Positions 1 through 12,292 of a stretch of 64,000 nucleotides of DNA are shown piece after piece; position 1 is the stretch's first letter; the number at the start of each line of letters is the position of its first letter. The position numbers were made by a program, and so were the translations under genes. Origin of the DNA: Dermacentor variabilis (lineage: Eukaryota > Arthropoda > Arachnida > Ixodida > Ixodidae); assembly GCF_050947875.1 (NCBI RefSeq), contig NC_134570.1:105977122-106041121 (forward strand), given 5' to 3'. A model generated the notes under the pieces. That model searched no databases and was not told the DNA's origin. It saw nothing but the letters and a program-made list of their open reading frames with translations.

Positions 1-576
1 CTTCCCACGCTTCCCGGCAACTGCAGCTTATCTAAGCGTAACGTTTACCGGGAAACGCTGGCGGCGAACGCTATCTATGCCCGAAGGCGAGCTTTCTGTC
101 AGAAACGCAGCCTCTTACGTAGGCCGATCTTCTGTTGCTGTTTCGCACTTTTAATATTTCAGCCCGAGAAGATTTCACGTAAAAGGCACGCGCTGTCGCT
201 GTTTCGTTTCACGACATTTGCTTGTGCGCTGCCATTCTCGAAATTCCGAAGAATAACATCGTGAAGGATGAAAGACATGGTATGTGAGCAACATTAGTGA
301 TATATAAGAAGAAGTTACTTCCGTATAGAAAAATTTTCGCTCACGGGACGCCAACGCCGGCTATACGACGCAGACACCGCATTCTCTGCGACTCCACGGG
401 GCCCTTAAGGGTTAAAAAAAAAAAGAAGAAGATAAACATCACAGGAAGCAGGCGTCATTCGACTGCTTCGTGCTAGATGGCGCCAAAATGCCACGCTGCA
501 GCAAATACTTACAAGACCCCACTAAGGTGCTTGGCGCCTGTGCTTTGCTACAGCGGGAGTTCTTCCCCACTCTGCC
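1..576. other. non-coding, no gene recognised
   Basis: No coding potential is supported here. An A-rich run lies near 415-433 after a short GGGCCCTTAAGGG palindrome-like block. Probably intronic or upstream flank of the T-box gene. Confidence 0.5.
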
Positions 577-812
577 CGGTAGCCCAGTCGCTTTGGCGAT
601 GCGCTACTGAGTTGCGCGTTGGATCCCGGCCACAGCTACCGCATTCCGATGGGGCGCGCGAAATGCAGATACATACGTGTATACTTAGGTTGAGCTGTAC
701 GTTAAAGAACCCTGATGGCGGTGAAAATCAATGCGGAGTCTCCTGCTGTGCGGCGCGCATCGTAGTCCGATCGTGGTTGTGGAACGTGTGAGACGCCATT
801 ATTTCATTTTTT
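577..812 (+). mobile_element. diverged Ruka-like tRNA-derived SINE
   Basis: The stretch follows the Ruka layout in order. A tRNA-like head runs CGGTAGCCCAGTCGC then GGATCCCGGCC. It is followed by a GCATTCCGATGGGGCG block, a diverged CGTTAAAGAACCCTG box and a GGAGTCTCC box, ending in an AT/T-rich tail. Many substitutions compared with the copies at 14.5 kb and 63.8 kb show it is old. No target-site duplication was recognised. Confidence 0.7.
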
Positions 813-940
813 TTTTCAATTGGTCACCGGTGCACATCAAGCGACGTTTGATGAGCAATAGCAGGCGCGTCAGCGGCACCATGTACAAAAAGGATCTGAA
901 CTTGCAATTGCTGCTCATCGCATAAACGCCGATAAATGGA

Positions 941-1000
<60 letters not shown>
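941..1000. repeat. (AC)n-(AT)n compound microsatellite
   Basis: About 29 bases of AC repeat run directly into about 31 bases of AT repeat. It produces spurious YIYIYI/CVCVCV open frames on the opposite strand. Confidence 0.97.
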
Positions 1001-1003
<3 letters not shown>

Positions 1004-2837
1004 AGGTGGGGCCGCCCCCCCCACCTATCCGCCCACGCCACCACCCTGAGACACATTCCTATAGAGCGCCGACAATTCAATCTACTCGGCGCTCAACATT
1101 TTGCTGCCTTTTACAGCGAAAGCAGTGTATGACTAACTTCCGTAGTTTTTTTTTTTTTTCGGCGTCCGTTAACAGAAAAAATCATCATGTGGGCCGATCC
1201 TGGTGACAGTGCAAAAAGGATCCAAGATCAATGGTGCATACCCCTGTGGACTCGGAAACCTATAACGCGCCCTTCGGAATCTTCGGGATGGGCCCACGTA
1301 TGGGGAGCGCTTTAACGCTTGCTTCACTTCTGCCACGGGTCGGCCCGATATTGCAGTATCTTCAAGCCGACCCGCAGCGGATGTGAAACACTTTGCTTTT
1401 CGTTTGAGAGCTTTGACTGCCAGCTTTCGCTGCCATTCCATCTTCACAGAGTAGAATGGTTGTCAATTTTTTTCACTCCTTCTGGATGGCGCTGGGTATC
1501 GGCATCTCCTGGGGTGTGGAGGCCAGTTTTCTCATTGACTCGGTGTCCGCGCGATTAACTCAAGATCAATTCAGTTGTCACCATCTATTGCAGCAGGCAT
1601 GGCGTAGTTTATTGCTTTAATTATAGCATTTTATTTATAATGCCCAACACAATTTTTATTTCACCATCTATTCAACGATCACGCGCAGCGCTGTTGCTTC
1701 GTTAGTTCAGCCTTCTTTGTTTAGACTGATTTAGGGGCCAGGAAAGCGATTCGGTTCATAGTCAGCTGGTCTGCATGCTTGTGGAACGAGTCGTTGCCGG
1801 AGAAAACGACAATTGCGTTTTTTTCCTTTTGCTTCATTATTTCCTCGAGTGACGGCTCGCCGCAACGCTGGCAGATCCTCGGAACCATATATATATCCGC
1901 GATATGCGCTAGATAAGGTGGAAAATAAAATTTTGCGAAACAGCGTCCAACTTCAGACACTGCAATAACCGTTAAACCCTTAAGCAATATGACTGTCACC
2001 CGTTACCTCGTCTGGTTGTTCCCTAATTGTACAGCAATTTTCGAGAAAAATTGGCAACTAGAAACAAGAGTCGCAAGGAGATGAGAAATTAAGCGATCTA
2101 CTAAGGGAGAAAGTCAAAGTGACAGCCAAACAGGGAGGAAAAGCGAAAACTGTTTGTAAAAATATTTATTAGTCAATATCTTTTTGTTTAAGAAGGAAGT
2201 AGAGAAAACGCCGTCGGATGCGGAGAATAATGCCGTGTGTTTTGAGTGACGCTTCTACAGTTATCAATCGAGCCGCCTCACGTAGCCACTTCCCTGCTTT
2301 GCTAATGGGCGTGTTTTTCTAACCTTCCGTGGTGGACGCAGTACGTCTAGAACCGCAGCCTGCTGCTCTCTACGCGGTTTTACGGGGCTCGTGACCACGC
2401 ATCGTTACGTAACTTCCCAAATAACAACACGAGTCGGTTTCGGCACTTGGTAGATCAGTAAACGAGGGATCCAAAAGAACTGTGAGTGTTCCAGAAATAT
2501 TCATTTCTCTGTATTTCCTCCAGAGCTAATAGAAATCTTTCTTTTGCACTTTCGCTTGTTATGTTGTTCTTGGGAAGGTTCTTCCTGCCCATCTTTCATG
2601 CGCGAGTCCATTTCATGTGGTTCGTTGTTTGCCAAGTAAATAAGAGATGTATCTCGCAGGCGTACCTGTGAGATACGCGTTATTTCAATTCTCTTTTGCT
2701 GGTTTACGCGTATTTATGACGAATGGTGGAATTATTCACATTTCTAATAGCAAAAGTACCCTCGATCCCCTCATTTGCATAAAAAAGTTACCTTGGGTTG
2801 CCCCCCCCCCCCACGAAAGAAAATCCTGCGTACGTGC

Positions 2838-2840
<3 letters not shown>
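1001..2840. other. non-coding, no gene recognised
   Basis: Open frames here are short and without recognisable domains. A run of 12 C lies at 2801-2812. Nothing else is supported. Confidence 0.5.

Positions 2841-2902
<62 letters not shown>
2841..2902. repeat. (AT)n microsatellite
   Basis: A pure AT repeat of about 31 units abuts the 3' end of the minus-strand Ruka SINE at 2903-3127. Confidence 0.97.
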
Positions 2903-2905
<3 letters not shown>

Positions 2906-3125
2906 GGGTTTTACGTGCCAAAGCCACTTTCTGATTATGAGGCACGCCGTAGTGGAGGACTCCGGAAATTTTGACCACCTGGGGTTCTTTAACGTGCACC
3001 TAAATCTAAGCACACGTGTGTTTTCGCATTTCGCCCCCATCGAAGTGCGGCCGCCGTGGCCGGGATTCGATCCCGCGACCTCGTGCTCAGCAGCCCAACA
3101 CCATAGCCACTGAGCAACCACGGCG

Positions 3126-3127
<2 letters not shown>
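2903..3127 (-). mobile_element. Ruka tRNA-derived SINE, near full length
   Basis: Read on the minus strand it begins CCGCCGTGGTTGCTCAGTGG (Pol III A-box region), carries a B-box GGGATCGAATCCC, then the ...GCGGCCGC block, GTTAAAGAACCCCAGGTGG, CCGGAGTCCTCCACTACGG and CTCATAATCAGAAAGTGG blocks, and ends with GTAAAACCCCA. All landmarks of the other copies in this window are present in the same order. It is bordered on both sides by TA microsatellites, so no target-site duplication can be defined. Confidence 0.93.

Positions 3128-3173
<46 letters not shown>
3128..3173. repeat. (TA)n microsatellite
   Basis: A pure TA repeat of about 23 units sits directly against the 5' head of the Ruka copy. Confidence 0.97.
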
Positions 3174-3177
<4 letters not shown>

Positions 3178-4852
3178 AGAACGAAGACGCAAGGCGCGGC
3201 ATTTGTGTCTCCTCACTGCGTATCGTATTTTTTTCCCGGTGTAAGAAGTCTTTCGAAATGCCGTAAAAAAAAGCAGACCAAGCCGCAACCGCCCTTCGTT
3301 CGGTGGAATTCGTTAAAACGTTTTCAACGTTCATGCATACGTGCGAGTTCTTCTCTTAGAACGTGGAGCGACGGAATCGGTTCCTATTTGATGATAACGT
3401 CGCTATCGATGCGCTTGCGCCAGCAGAGAACTGCAGTGGATGCAGTTGCGCTTTACATGACTTAATTATTTAATTTTCCAAACTTTATTTTGTGTACTTA
3501 CGAGGTGTTTTCTTGTTGGTTTTAGTGCTGTGGGAAGGAGTGTGTGTTTTCTTCAAACACGTTAGCTTAACCATACTATGACCAAACGCCACTGCACATC
3601 AATGTTGGAGCATAATTCTAAATATGAACCAATTAGCCATCACCAAGTTTGTACTAATGCGAACTTTACGTAGTCTAGTTGCATAACACTTTACTATCGC
3701 TATCAATGCTTCGCCTTTCGGATGAAACTGAAAACTTTTATTATACTTTTATCGGCATTCTTTTTATTTTCGGATTTGCTTATGCTCCAGAAATAGACGA
3801 GATTCTCAGGGGGTTCACACAGGAGATCGCAGAGACCAGATTTCCGTACATCATCTCCAGCATACCGCGTGCTACGCCCTACCGCACTTGAAGGCAGCCT
3901 TGCTGAGAGGCTTCAGCTAGAACGGGATGCCGGCGCCAGTGCCGCGCGGGTGGTTACGCGCGCACTTCCGCTCCGCGCGCCGGCAGCGCCGCAGGTACCG
4001 CGCCGCCTCCGCGGAGCGCTGCCGCTCGCCTCAAAGCGCGCGTCGCCGCAGGAGGTCCGTCCGGGCGACGCAAGAGGAGGGAACGCAAGCCGCCGCCGCC
4101 GCCGCGTTGTGTCGCTTTCGCTCGACTTGAGCTAATGTGGCCTGAAAGCGCGCCGCGCCGCCGCTTCCCTCTTTGTTATTATTCCGGAGCTGTCTCATAA
4201 AGGGGACCCGCGGAATTCTCTTTTGCATTTTAGTTTCATTTTTCTCACCGTTTACTTCGATCTTTGTTTTTTTTTTGTCGTTTTTTTTTTCATATCCTCC
4301 TCCTCGCAAAAAGACTTCGTGAAGGTGCGGGCCACGTCGGAATTGTACATACACGCACGCACGGACAGACACGCGCTGGAGAAAGGCGGCCTCTTCCGTT
4401 CTCGGGTCAAGTATCTATCGACATAAAAACCCAAGAAATGGCGGAGATTGCGGAGCCTCGCGAGCATTCGTTATTTGTCCGGCCTTTCTTCTTCTTCGTC
4501 TTCCGCTTCTTGTTTGCTATAGCTGCTCTCGCTGCGGCGCTGGCAGGAACGGCACAGCAAAGAAAGAAGAGCGCCGTGATTGAGCGAAGCTGGGCAGAGA
4601 GCCATCGCTCGGCTGCTAACCACGCGTGTGTGTGTATACAGATATGCCCCCGCAGACACGCTCGGATACGTCGGGCCGGAGGATTATGTGTGCGCGCGCA
4701 CTCGCGGTCGCGGGAGTGGACATAGAAGGAGGAGCAGAGCCAGCCTGGACGATCAAGCTGCGATCACGGGGCGCGCGAGAGACCGATTTACTTCGTGCTC
4801 GGTGCAACTGCGCGTCTCTGATGTATCCGCTTCTTCCTTTCTTTCTTTCTTC

Positions 4853-4891
<39 letters not shown>

Positions 4892-5379
4892 ACGGAACCA
4901 CTGTGCACCGTGTTTTTAAATGCGAAGCAGTGCGTCCGTCGTGGAAGTTCTTGGTGTTGCCCTTGCGGCGTACTGAGAGATGGTGCGTAGGCTTAATTCT
5001 TCGAACGTGTGTGTGGCAGCATTGTGGCTCATACGTGAGATTTTGCGATCCGCTTTTTTGATACACTTGTGGAGGTATTAAGAAACGAGTAAAGTAGGTC
5101 ACGGCGACGCGGCTGAGCATTTAGCTTCTTCGAGGTGACGCGCCCGAATAAGATGAGCCACCATAGGAAATGTATGCGGTGGAGTCACCTATAGTTGATC
5201 TTCTGGTGACCACTGCAATCTGCTATTGTTCCGTTAGTAAGCCCGTAGAAACGGTGAGTGAAACATTCGCCGAAAAAAAAAAAATTGTGTCGATTTAGTA
5301 ATAGACACGAGAGGAATGCGTTAGCATTACGTAGCACTTCTATAAGGTCCCGGATACATGATTTAAACCACGTTCACCA
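3174..5379. other. non-coding block with a GC-rich centre
   Basis: 3880-4160 is CpG- and GC-rich, unlike its AT-rich flanks, and contains short arginine/alanine-rich frames in several phases that look like composition artefacts. No splice-bounded exon or domain was recognised. Confidence 0.45.
4831..4891. repeat. (TTTC)n microsatellite
   Basis: About 15 units of TTTC with one TTCC variant near the 5' side. Confidence 0.95.
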
Positions 5380-6541
5380 CATTGCAAAGTGTTGTTCAAG
5401 AGCTCACTCGACAACGTTCTCGTCTGTGCTTCGTCCCGCTGCGCTTCCGATCCCGCTTCCATACATATATTTACTGTCCCGGCCACGGCGGCCGCATTTC
5501 CATGGGGGCGAAAGGCGAAAACAGCCGTGTGCTTAGATTTAGGCGCACGTTAAAGAACCCCAGGTGGTCGAAATTTCCGGAGTCCTCCACTACGGCGTGC
5601 CTCATAATCAGAAAGTGGTTTTGGCACGTAAAACCCCATAATTAAATTATATTTACCGACGGGTCGGTGTCGACAACCAATTCAACCGCGGCATTCGTAA
5701 TACCGAATTTGAAGATCAGTAAGCGCTTCCACCTCGTCCACCAAGCTACATCAACGGCCGCAGATATTGTTGCCATTCGGGAGGCACTTCGTTATATATC
5801 CATGGAGCCGCATCAGACTCGGACTATATTTTGCGATTCCAAGCCGGCACTTGAAGTGATCGATTCTGCCATTGGACGAAGCCCTTACTATGTCCTTGCT
5901 CAAGAGGTGATCGCCGAAAGCGCTGGCCATTCATTGGATGAGGTGTCAGTGGATTCCCGGGACACTGTGGCTTACATGGAAATGAGCTCGCCGACGCGGA
6001 GGCAAAGATGACCCACATTAATGCTACGCCTGCAGTGTCTATCCCGTTTTCACGACCAGACACTAATGCCCATGTGTACAGACTTCTGCGCGGTAATACC
6101 GCAGCATATTGGGCCTCGCTGGGTCATCGTCATCGCCGCCTTCACGAACTTGACCCAGAGATCAAAATACGGATGCCACCGACCATGAAAAGGTGCAATG
6201 CAAGCTTGCTGCACAGATATTAGGTGTGGCCTTCACCCTGCGTTACCCGCATCTCATCGGCCGGGCGGACATAGGCTAAGGGGGGGAGAGGGCCCTTACC
6301 GTGCCGGTTGGGTAGATATTTTTTTTTGTTTACCTTGAGGCATGTAAATTAATGAAAATAAAAGCCTCAGCCCGTGCCATATGAATATAGCAGGCAAGGC
6401 CCGGCGTTCAGTCCGAATTCAAAGGAATGCGGTATCCCTGAGACGACAGAACACCTCTCGTGCATCTGCCCGCGATTTGATGTAGACGCAGAGAAAATCG
6501 CTGACATACATCTTGTCAAAATTTGTCGTTGGCCCCATTAA
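5380..6541 (+). pseudogene. non-LTR retrotransposon (LINE) remnant: RNase H and zinc knuckle
   Basis: This is the 3' end of an I/Jockey-type ORF2. An RNase H domain begins IFTDGS at about 5652 and continues with an ADIVAIREAL helix and an FCDSKPALEVI strand near 5830. The QWIPG...CG...GNELADAEAK block near 5950-6005 is broken by one extra base after WIPG, which shifts the frame. Downstream, a cysteine/histidine knuckle reads CGIPETTEHLSCICPRF from about 6428 and ends at a stop at 6539-6541. Between them, about 6240-6405 is unrelated sequence. A 5'-truncated Ruka (5475-5648) splits the start of the RNase H domain. The copy is dead. The clade call is from motif style only. Confidence 0.82.
5475..5648 (+). 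mobile_element. 5'-truncated Ruka SINE inside a LINE
   Basis: It carries the CCCGGCCACGGCGGCCGC block, GTTAAAGAACCCCAGGTGG, CCGGAGTCCTCCACTACGG, CTCATAATCAGAAAGTGG and ACCCCATAATTAAATT, but lacks the tRNA-like A-box head. An 8-bp direct repeat ATATTTAC flanks it (5467-5474 and 5649-5656). Removing it rejoins the LINE frame across the TDGS start of the RNase H domain, showing that the SINE inserted into an existing LINE. Confidence 0.88.
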
Positions 6542-7699
6542 CTGAAAAGGTTCTGTTGAGAACTTCGCCTGATCCCCGTCATCAGCCTGATAAGTTGAAG
6601 GCTATCAACAAATTTTTTGTATGAGAGTGGACTGGGCAAGAGACTTTGAAGAGTCTTGGAGTGTGCAAGATTTTCACCACCATCTTCATCCTCATAATCA
6701 GCGTCTTCTCTATTCTTTCGTTCTATACGCCCTTTTCCCTTCCACCAACGCCGAGTAGCAGGCCAGAACATTGAGTCTGGCCGACCTCTCAGCTTTTCTC
6801 TCACAATAAGTACCTCTCTCTCTCTCTCGCTCGACAAACATCCTTCCTCTTCAAGGAGCGAAGTGCTACTGGCGGTGGTCCGGATCAGTCCGGAAAACCT
6901 TTTTCCACTTTGACACTCCTAACGCTCACGCATTAAAAAAAAATATGTTCAGTTAGGCGATTAACTGATGTCCTAACTGTTAAGCCTTCTCGTTCATTTC
7001 TATCTCGATTCCCCTTTGTATATGGGACCACAACATTAGGGCTTCATTAACTCTTTGTAGCTATATTAGTGTTTGCTTTTCTCAACTTGTGCCGTTTATT
7101 GATATCTTATCCTTTCCGCATAGCAGCTATGTGAAAATTAATAGCTGTCACCGATTAAATATCACCAAGCCTCGTTTTTCTACTGCGATTGCACTAAAAG
7201 AAGGAAAGTTTCATTAATTAACTTTAATTGTTCATATTAGAACACATATTGCTATTGCAGATTTGGAGCCCAGTATAATAACCGAGTCATCGCCACTTAG
7301 TAAAAGTTTCGATACCACCAGTTAAGAGGTATCCGTCTGCAGAAACTGTCTAGAAATATATCGGCGCTCCAGTTATTAGTTTTCGAAAAACCTTCATCGT
7401 GCAGTGCGAAAGAAAATTAACTTGAGTGCCAGCGCACTTGTTGGGAATATATTATGGGCGGCTACCCCATAAAGATAGTCGTGCTCTATGCGTATTTTGC
7501 TATACTTGAATTCATTATTAGCCGGCATCAGTGCTGCAATTAACGGCGTCTTACACTCAAATCATGCAAGATACTCAAATTTAAATGCTGATACTTTCTT
7601 TGTTATCCAACAGAGAAGTCCGATGTTTCGTGCGAGTAATCTCTGCTCATATTCAGGTATTGTGTACCTATAAACAGATGAAAAGCGTTATGTGTGACT

Positions 7700-7703
<4 letters not shown>
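6542..7703. other. AT-rich non-coding, no gene recognised
   Basis: Moderately AT-rich unique-looking sequence without supported exons, RNA genes or repeats. Confidence 0.5.

Positions 7704-7765
<62 letters not shown>
7704..7765. repeat. (TA)n microsatellite
   Basis: A pure TA repeat of about 31 units. Confidence 0.97.
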
Positions 7766-7769
<4 letters not shown>

Positions 7770-7861
7770 AGCGATATTGGAAGGCATAGAATAAATAGCT
7801 GGGGGTATACGTAACTTGCCTGTTTCCCACATGCTTGGAGTCGTCTCATGAGAGGGGGCAA

Positions 7862-8075
7862 AATAGAGAGAGAGAAAGGCAGGGAAGTTAACCAGACGCT
7901 CGTCCCTTTTCTCTTTCTCTGTTTCGCGCTGGGAGGGAAGGGATGGATGGGCGAAAAAAAAAAAAGAAGGCGAGAGAAAATAAAGAGAGAGGTGACTAAA
8001 AGGGGAGAAGAAAGGAAGGATGTATAAAACGGCAGAAAGATTGGCAAGAGGTGTTTCCTGTTGGCTACCCTTCAT
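7862..8075 (-). mobile_element. LINE 3'-UTR-like fragment (inverted)
   Basis: It contains AGGCAGGGAAGTTAACCAG and, further on, GTTGGCTACCC separated by purine-rich sequence. The same two boxes occur in inverse orientation in the 3' tail of the LINE at 20.9-22.0 kb (GGTTAACCTTCC...) and again at 47.79 kb. This suggests a shared 3' UTR on the minus strand. No coding part is present. Confidence 0.5.
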
Positions 8076-9624
8076 GACAGTCTAATCAAATTGTCGGATT
8101 ACTTTTCGGAGTCGCTGCTTTCATTTTCATTTCCTTCGCGCACCTTGCCCTACAGCATAGACGAGTCGTTAAATAGAAGCACCGAGGCCACTCTCGAGTG
8201 GAAATTGTTGTATGGGCTTAGCGAGCTTAATGTCTGTGAAACCATACCTATAACGGTCTGTCGCCGCAAAATGCCAGCGCTTCAGCACCTGAGCGGTGGA
8301 TGCGGCAAGCTAGTGGCAGCGTCGACAATGTTAGTCGAGGTGGCGGGTACGAGATGGCGCTGTCGTGCGCGAAAGAATAAAGGGAGTTCACGAAGGCACT
8401 GCCGCGTGGAAGTATACCTGTCTGTGCACACCATGTGCGTTTACTCGCTTCAATCCATCCTGCACGCTACTCGGCCTACTACATAATACCTGCGAGGCAG
8501 TTGTAGTGGGTAGAAAAGTGCGTTCGTTGGTCTTTTTCTCTACCTTGTTTCACTTTCTTTCTCTCTTTCTTTCTTTCTTTCTTTCTTGATCTCTTTCTTT
8601 CTTGATCTCTTTCTTTTTTTCTTACCCACAAGCCATATAGTTATATAGTCAGCCTGACCGCCTCGATCAATATATCTTGCCGAGTCTGCGGTGCACGAGG
8701 CACGATTCTCTGTTCATAACGAGCGCTGCGTTTTCGATGAATGCAGACAAAACAAAACTGCTTAATAAGAAGAAGTGAACTCCGTGCAGCTAATATTTTT
8801 CGCGTAATCGTTTTGGATAAGAACGCATGTTGTATGGTACATTACGTAATCGCGCTGTAAAACCACCTTGCGGTGTACGTGACGCTCTTCGTATTTACGT
8901 GGTTTGAAATCTCAGAAGGAACGCAATTTACTTTACGATAGGTGTCCTTGTAGCTCTTATGGGGTGCGTAGAAATTAATATATCTCTCTCCTTTCAGAAC
9001 ATCAAGTCTAACTTGGTATCCACGAACTGTCACGTGTACTGGTGGCTCACGCAGGAGCGCGAGTTGTCTTGATCACAATTATGTATTTGAAAGAAAATGG
9101 CTCTCTGCTATCAATCAATCAATCAACCACTCAGTCAATCAGTTAACCATCCGACCAACCAAACAATTCTATAATGTCATTTGTCATCATGTTATATAAT
9201 GTTTATAACGTGTTACGTGTTAGGGGCCTCAAGCTATCTCGATAAATCGATGAAGTAACCAATCAATGAGCAACAATTCAAGGTCGAAAGGCGGCTTAAC
9301 GCGTACCTGAGATATAGTGCGATCGCCGCAGTACATTCCCGTCAGTTTCTTTAAAGCGCTGCGCCAAGTTGTTATTTGCTATCCTGTGCTCACTCTGTTT
9401 CTCGAGATTATCATCAATCAATATACAAGCGTAAACAACAGAGAGTACCGGTAGCGTGGCTCGATAAAGGTGGGTTTTTGCATGAGTTAGCGATTACTAT
9501 ATACGGCCCTGTACAAGCGGCAACAGCTGTCGTGTGAACCATAACGTCGGTTGTGTACAATTTCGTACTTGTAAGAATGGCTGTGTCACGCATTGACCTC
9601 GATCGTCCACTCTTTTGCACGCAG
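8076..9624. other. non-coding flank upstream of the T-box exon
   Basis: A (TTTC)n tract lies at about 8551-8622, and several AATCAATCAATC-type short repeats occur near 9110-9170. A polypyrimidine tract and CAG acceptor (CTCTTTTGCACGCAG) end at 9624. No other exon was recognised, so this is probably the intron before the first visible T-box exon. Confidence 0.55.
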
Positions 9625-9892
9625 GAGGATGTTCCCCGCCTACAAGGTCCGAGTGTCCGGCTTAGACAAGAAGGCCAAGTACATCATGCTCATGGACATC
9701 GTGGCCGCCGACGACTGCCGGTACAAGTTCCAAAACCGGAGATGGGTCGTGGCCGGCAAGGCTGACCCCGAGATGCCCAAGCGGATGTACATCCACCCGG
9801 ACTCTCCAGCGACGGGCGAACAGTGGATGCAGAAGGTTGTCTCTTTCCACAAGCTCAAGCTCACCAACAACATCTCAGACAAGCACGGATTT
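9625..9892 (+). CDS. Tbx2/Tbx3 (optomotor-blind) T-box exon, N-terminal half of the DNA-binding domain
   Basis: T-box proteins are nuclear transcription factors that bind T-half sites; the Tbx2/3 branch mostly represses and patterns appendages and eye. The 268-bp exon enters in the third base of a codon after a CAG acceptor and ends in frame before GTGAGT. It encodes [20 protein letters not shown], then [13 protein letters not shown], a [21 protein letters not shown] core and a [14 protein letters not shown] end. [18 protein letters not shown] and [11 protein letters not shown] are diagnostic of the Tbx2/3 subfamily rather than Brachyury or Tbx1. The domain is intact. The preceding exon (start of the T-box and N terminus) lies outside the window or was not recognised. 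Codon choice is GC-rich, unlike the AT-rich intron around it. Confidence 0.97.
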
Positions 9893-11575
9893 GTGAGTAT
9901 ACGTTGCCACATGCACGCCATTTTTATTTTGGCCTGGTGATCGTTTTTTCCCCGAAGCATGACCGTTACCGTGACACTGACTTCGCGTAAGACGCGGTTA
10001 CTTTACCGAAGCCTTTATAAACGTTGTCGACACTGTGACAGCGAGATGGGTTTATCGTAATCGCGTTCCACGTTGGTCGCCGTTGTTGGGCATAGAGTCG
10101 CCAGATGTCGCCACCAGCGTTGACGCTCCCGTATACGTTTTTGGTATCGGGTTATAACGGCAATGTGACGGAACCATTGCGCTCATCTGGAGCTATGTAA
10201 TGTTCGGATAGGCTCATCTTCAGTGATATGAACCATTCGCACTAGTAGGTTCAAGTGGGGTCCGCCGAATCTAAACGGTGTGCGCTTGATTAACCTCTTG
10301 AAGCCGACAAGAAGTAGACGAAGAAAAGAGCAGCCCTGTCTGTAAATTCACAGGTTCACCCAAGCCATGGTAGCTGACTCGCGAATAATCGTGATTAACA
10401 CACAAAATTTTAACACACACGAATATACACAGACAGACGGACAGACGGACGGACTGTGCTACTAGATAGGTTGGAGATAAGAATCAAACCAGCTTCTCTA
10501 CAGTGTTACATTTTTCTTACAGGGAAAAGATGATGTGAAGTGACGTGAATCCTTACAGAGTTTTACTAGTACACCAAGACAACTTTCTGTGCCAACGAAG
10601 AAGAAGCAACGGTGACGGAGCTCCTGCACAAGTGTTACTGCGTCACGTACTTCGGGTAGCGTTTGAAAGCGTTTTTGGTTTCTTGAAAGATATACTGAAT
10701 CGTGTAGAGTCTAGCTTTCCACGTGCTACGGCTTTGCATTCGGCCAAACGTGGCAGGCGTTGCAACTCGACACCACGGGAGTCTGCTTTGCCTTATTTTG
10801 TTGTTGTAAATAAGGACGTTTCTGTATTCTCTTCCCCAGCTTAAGCTAATGCGAACGAGAATGTGGGACCTTTTTTTTTTTTCGTATACTAATCCGTGCA
10901 TTTCCACCTTACTTGTCCATTCATTGCTGCAGATAGTCGTACTCGAGAATATCAGCAGTTCTTTACATACCATATGTGCGGGCGACCTCTCGATTGGACA
11001 ACGTATAGCGTCTGTTCCCCTAATCGCGCGTGCCACTGACCGCTCGAAAAAAAATAGAATTCTCAGTGCGTCCATGAGAAAGCTCCCTCGCGTCGTCGTC
11101 TCGTTCGCAGGACGTATATACGTATAGCATATAGTAGAAAAGCTCCACCGAAGCGAAGATAGACGAAGTGAGACAGACGATAGCAAAGTAAACCTGCGCA
11201 CAGACACACGAATCGTTTTCACCAACTGGCCAGGCCATTTTCTCTCTCTCTCTCTCACTGTAGCCAGCAGCCTTGCCCCGTGACGTGTATTACGCGTCCT
11301 AATGGGAGCCCCGCGGACGGACTTTGGGACCGGACGTCGTCCACGAGTCCGTGGCTCGCGCGCAGGGTCATTAATAACGGCCCCACCGGCGTCGCCTGTC
11401 AAAAAATGGAATTCATTAGCAACGCCCCCCCCTCCGCGGCCGCGAAGAGCGCACATATATCTACTGCGAGCGTCCGGGTGCGTTGTAGGCGCGGGTCGAC
11501 CGCATAAAAGTGTATGACCAGGAGGCGAGGCTTTCGCAGCTGCGCTGTGGTTTGTCTTCGCGCAGTGTTTGCTTG

Positions 11576-11624
<49 letters not shown>
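11576..11624. repeat. (CT)n microsatellite
   Basis: About 24 CT units. They generate the RERERE segment of the longest but spurious open frame in the window (10635-11711, minus strand). Confidence 0.97.
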
Positions 11625-11626
<2 letters not shown>

Positions 11627-12292
11627 TTGCAGTATATAGTATGTATATGGCCGAGGCGAGGACCATTTCCTTCGGCGAGCACACGAAATAATTTCGCAGA
11701 CGCCCCAGCATGTTCGTAGTCTCATTACAAGGCTCTCGCGAAGCCTGCTGCGTACGCAGTTGCCGACGTTTGGATTCAGCTCTCTTGCCACCAGAGGGAT
11801 CGAGTGCGACTGTATGTGAGAGCCCACCGGCCTCGGTGTCTGCAGGTTGAGTGAAAAAAAAAAAAGTAAACGCTCTTGTTTACTTTTTAAACAAAAGCTT
11901 TTGTTTTGTAAACGTTTTTCTTTCGTTTAGGGTGTCGTGATTTCATTGACAAAAGGTAGAGCAAGGCGGGGGAAAAGGGATCACAGGATGTGTAGGCGCG
12001 ACTTAACTGATGGAACGAATTGCTTCCTGCAACCTCTCTGAAATCGCGTCGACTCGGCCAGGAATGACCCATGGTGTTTTCTACAGCTTATTCGTTCAAG
12101 TATTTCTCTCGCTGAGCTTTGTGTAAGCGGCTCATCGCCGCCCGTATATAGAGCAGTACGTCTTTGTCGCGCTATAGTGATGATCGTTAATCGCTTAATG
12201 TATAGTATAAAATCGGCGTTTGCCCATGGAGGGCGCATGCGTGGCGCGCAGCGTCGTCTAGCGTAGCCTAAAAAAAAACCCCGAAAGCGAGC

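Noticed and set aside
2736..3288. Overlapping YIYIYI frames on both strands
   Set aside because: Translations of (TA)n microsatellites and the Ruka SINE; not proteins.
10635..11711. 358-codon minus-strand open frame
   Set aside because: It is carried by a (CT)n tract (RERERE run), has no domain, and overlaps unrelated frames. It lies within the T-box intron.
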